Below, in pieces: positions 63,512-64,000 of a stretch of DNA of 64,000 bases. Source of the stretch: Tupaia tana (lineage: Eukaryota; Chordata; Mammalia; Scandentia; Tupaiidae); contig JAKSZU010000004.1 of the NCBI GenBank assembly GCA_026018925.1, positions 110,698,489-110,762,488 of the forward strand. Reading direction: 5' to 3'. Position 1 is the first letter of the stretch; each line of letters begins with the position of its first letter. The notes under the pieces are model-generated. The model was given only the letters and a program-made list of their open reading frames with translations. It did no database searches and was not told where the DNA came from. Made by a program: the position numbers and the translations under genes.

Positions 63512-64000
63512 ACTTTTTCTTAATGGTTTTTGCATAGGGTGCACGCACTTGCTAGACACAGACAGAAGGAAAGTGAGAAATCACGCCCCCCACCCCTGCA
63601 ATGGGATGCCCATGATGTAATCCCTTCTCCACTCTCCTCTTTTTTTTGGGGGGGGGTGGGGGGAGAGGTTTTTGCTATAGGGCACGTGCAGACAGACAAA
63701 GAGAGACAGAGAGGCAGAAAGCGAGAAATCACCACCAGGGGAGATGGCCACACTGCAATCCCTTCTCCTCTATTCTCCTCTCAGGATCTAGGGCACGCAC
63801 ACACATGCACCTGGTGTGAGTTCTAAGCCACCGGGTCCGGGACTCAAACCACAGTCGACTACATGGGAGTCTAGCGACATAGCCATGACGCTAACTGCTG
63901 GTCCCTCCACTCTCCTCTTGAGCTTTTGGGCACACATGCACATGCGCCCGGTATGGTTTTCAAGTCACAGGGTCTGGGGCTCAAACCCTCCGGGTCTGGT
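63512..64000 (-). mobile_element. tRNA-derived SINE (subfamily B) split by a young SINE and cut by the window end
   Basis: Parts 63512-63641 and 63905-64000 form one minus-strand SINE. The head lies beyond the right edge. Confidence 0.9.
63642..63904 (-). mobile_element. Young tRNA-derived SINE (subfamily A) nested in another SINE
   Basis: Perfect 15-bp TSD CTCCACTCTCCTCTT (63627-63641 and 63905-63919). The tail is T8 followed by a G-rich run (63648-63662). Confidence 0.97.

Noticed and set aside
3931..63904. Dozens of similar about 250-bp repeats that could be mistaken for an array such as CRISPR
   Set aside because: They are dispersed, occur in both orientations, have tRNA-like heads, A-tails and individual TSDs. 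There is no regular spacing.
1376..64000. SINE heads read as functional tRNA genes
   Set aside because: They have A/B-box-like motifs but no full cloverleaf with paired acceptor stem, and each continues into a SINE body.
1..64000. Colugo, rabbit, horse or primate origin
   Set aside because: No Alu, rabbit C or horse ERE elements, and the dominant SINE head is not the tRNA-Ile type that I associate with colugos. This is from memory of family patterns, so it is not decisive.

Overview
The window is nuclear DNA of a placental mammal. It is almost entirely intergenic and built from transposable elements stacked on one another. There are LINE-1 (L1) elements of several ages, about 70 copies of one tRNA-derived SINE superfamily, processed pseudogenes with A-tails and target-site duplications (TSDs), a U6 pseudogene, and a decayed class-I (gammaretrovirus-like) endogenous retrovirus. 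There are no bacterial-type genes, operons or CRISPR arrays. The abundant SINE is not primate Alu, rodent B1/B2, rabbit C or the tRNA-Ile-type SINE I associate with colugos. One element at 1895-2130 joins a 7SL-RNA-like half to a tRNA-like half, the composite layout I associate with tree-shrew (Tupaia) SINEs. Tree shrew is my best guess for the organism, as an inference only.

Layout. 1-1370 is the 3' part of an ORF1-only, half-L1 (HAL1-like) element. 1.4-15 kb is SINE-dotted single-copy DNA, GC-rich around 5.1-6.8 kb, with a small twin-primed L1 at 2474-2806. 15.6-16.5 kb holds an open 265-codon reading frame on the minus strand resembling the cTAGE/TANGO1 family of ER-exit-site proteins. A broken second copy lies at 36.2-36.65 kb. 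17.7-31.0 kb is a LINE-1 block: old fragments, a 5'-truncated minus-strand L1, and a near-full-length plus-strand L1 (23953-30284) inserted into the ORF2 of an older L1 with an 8-bp TSD. 31-36.7 kb is SINE-rich single-copy DNA.

36735-47060 is the retrovirus: 5' LTR, leader, gag remains with a damaged zinc knuckle, a protease end motif, env remains, 3' LTR. It was later invaded by an FKBP3 processed pseudogene (inside the 5' LTR), many SINEs, and a second HAL1-like element whose 333-codon ORF1 is still open. 47-55.8 kb is SINEs, old L1 and simple repeats. 55.8-59.8 kb is a minus-strand L1 interrupted by a UBE2V2 processed pseudogene (itself carrying a young SINE) and by two further SINEs. 60.2-64 kb holds SINEs, the U6 pseudogene and single-copy DNA.

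The L1 reverse transcriptase is the probable shared engine. The SINEs, HAL1-like elements, U6 copy and mRNA retrocopies carry L1-type A-tails, and many have clear TSDs. The most notable item is the HAL1-like family. Two copies about 43 kb apart share the same composite plan: ORF1, no ORF2, then two successive L1-type 3' tails. This implies the composite was copied as a unit.
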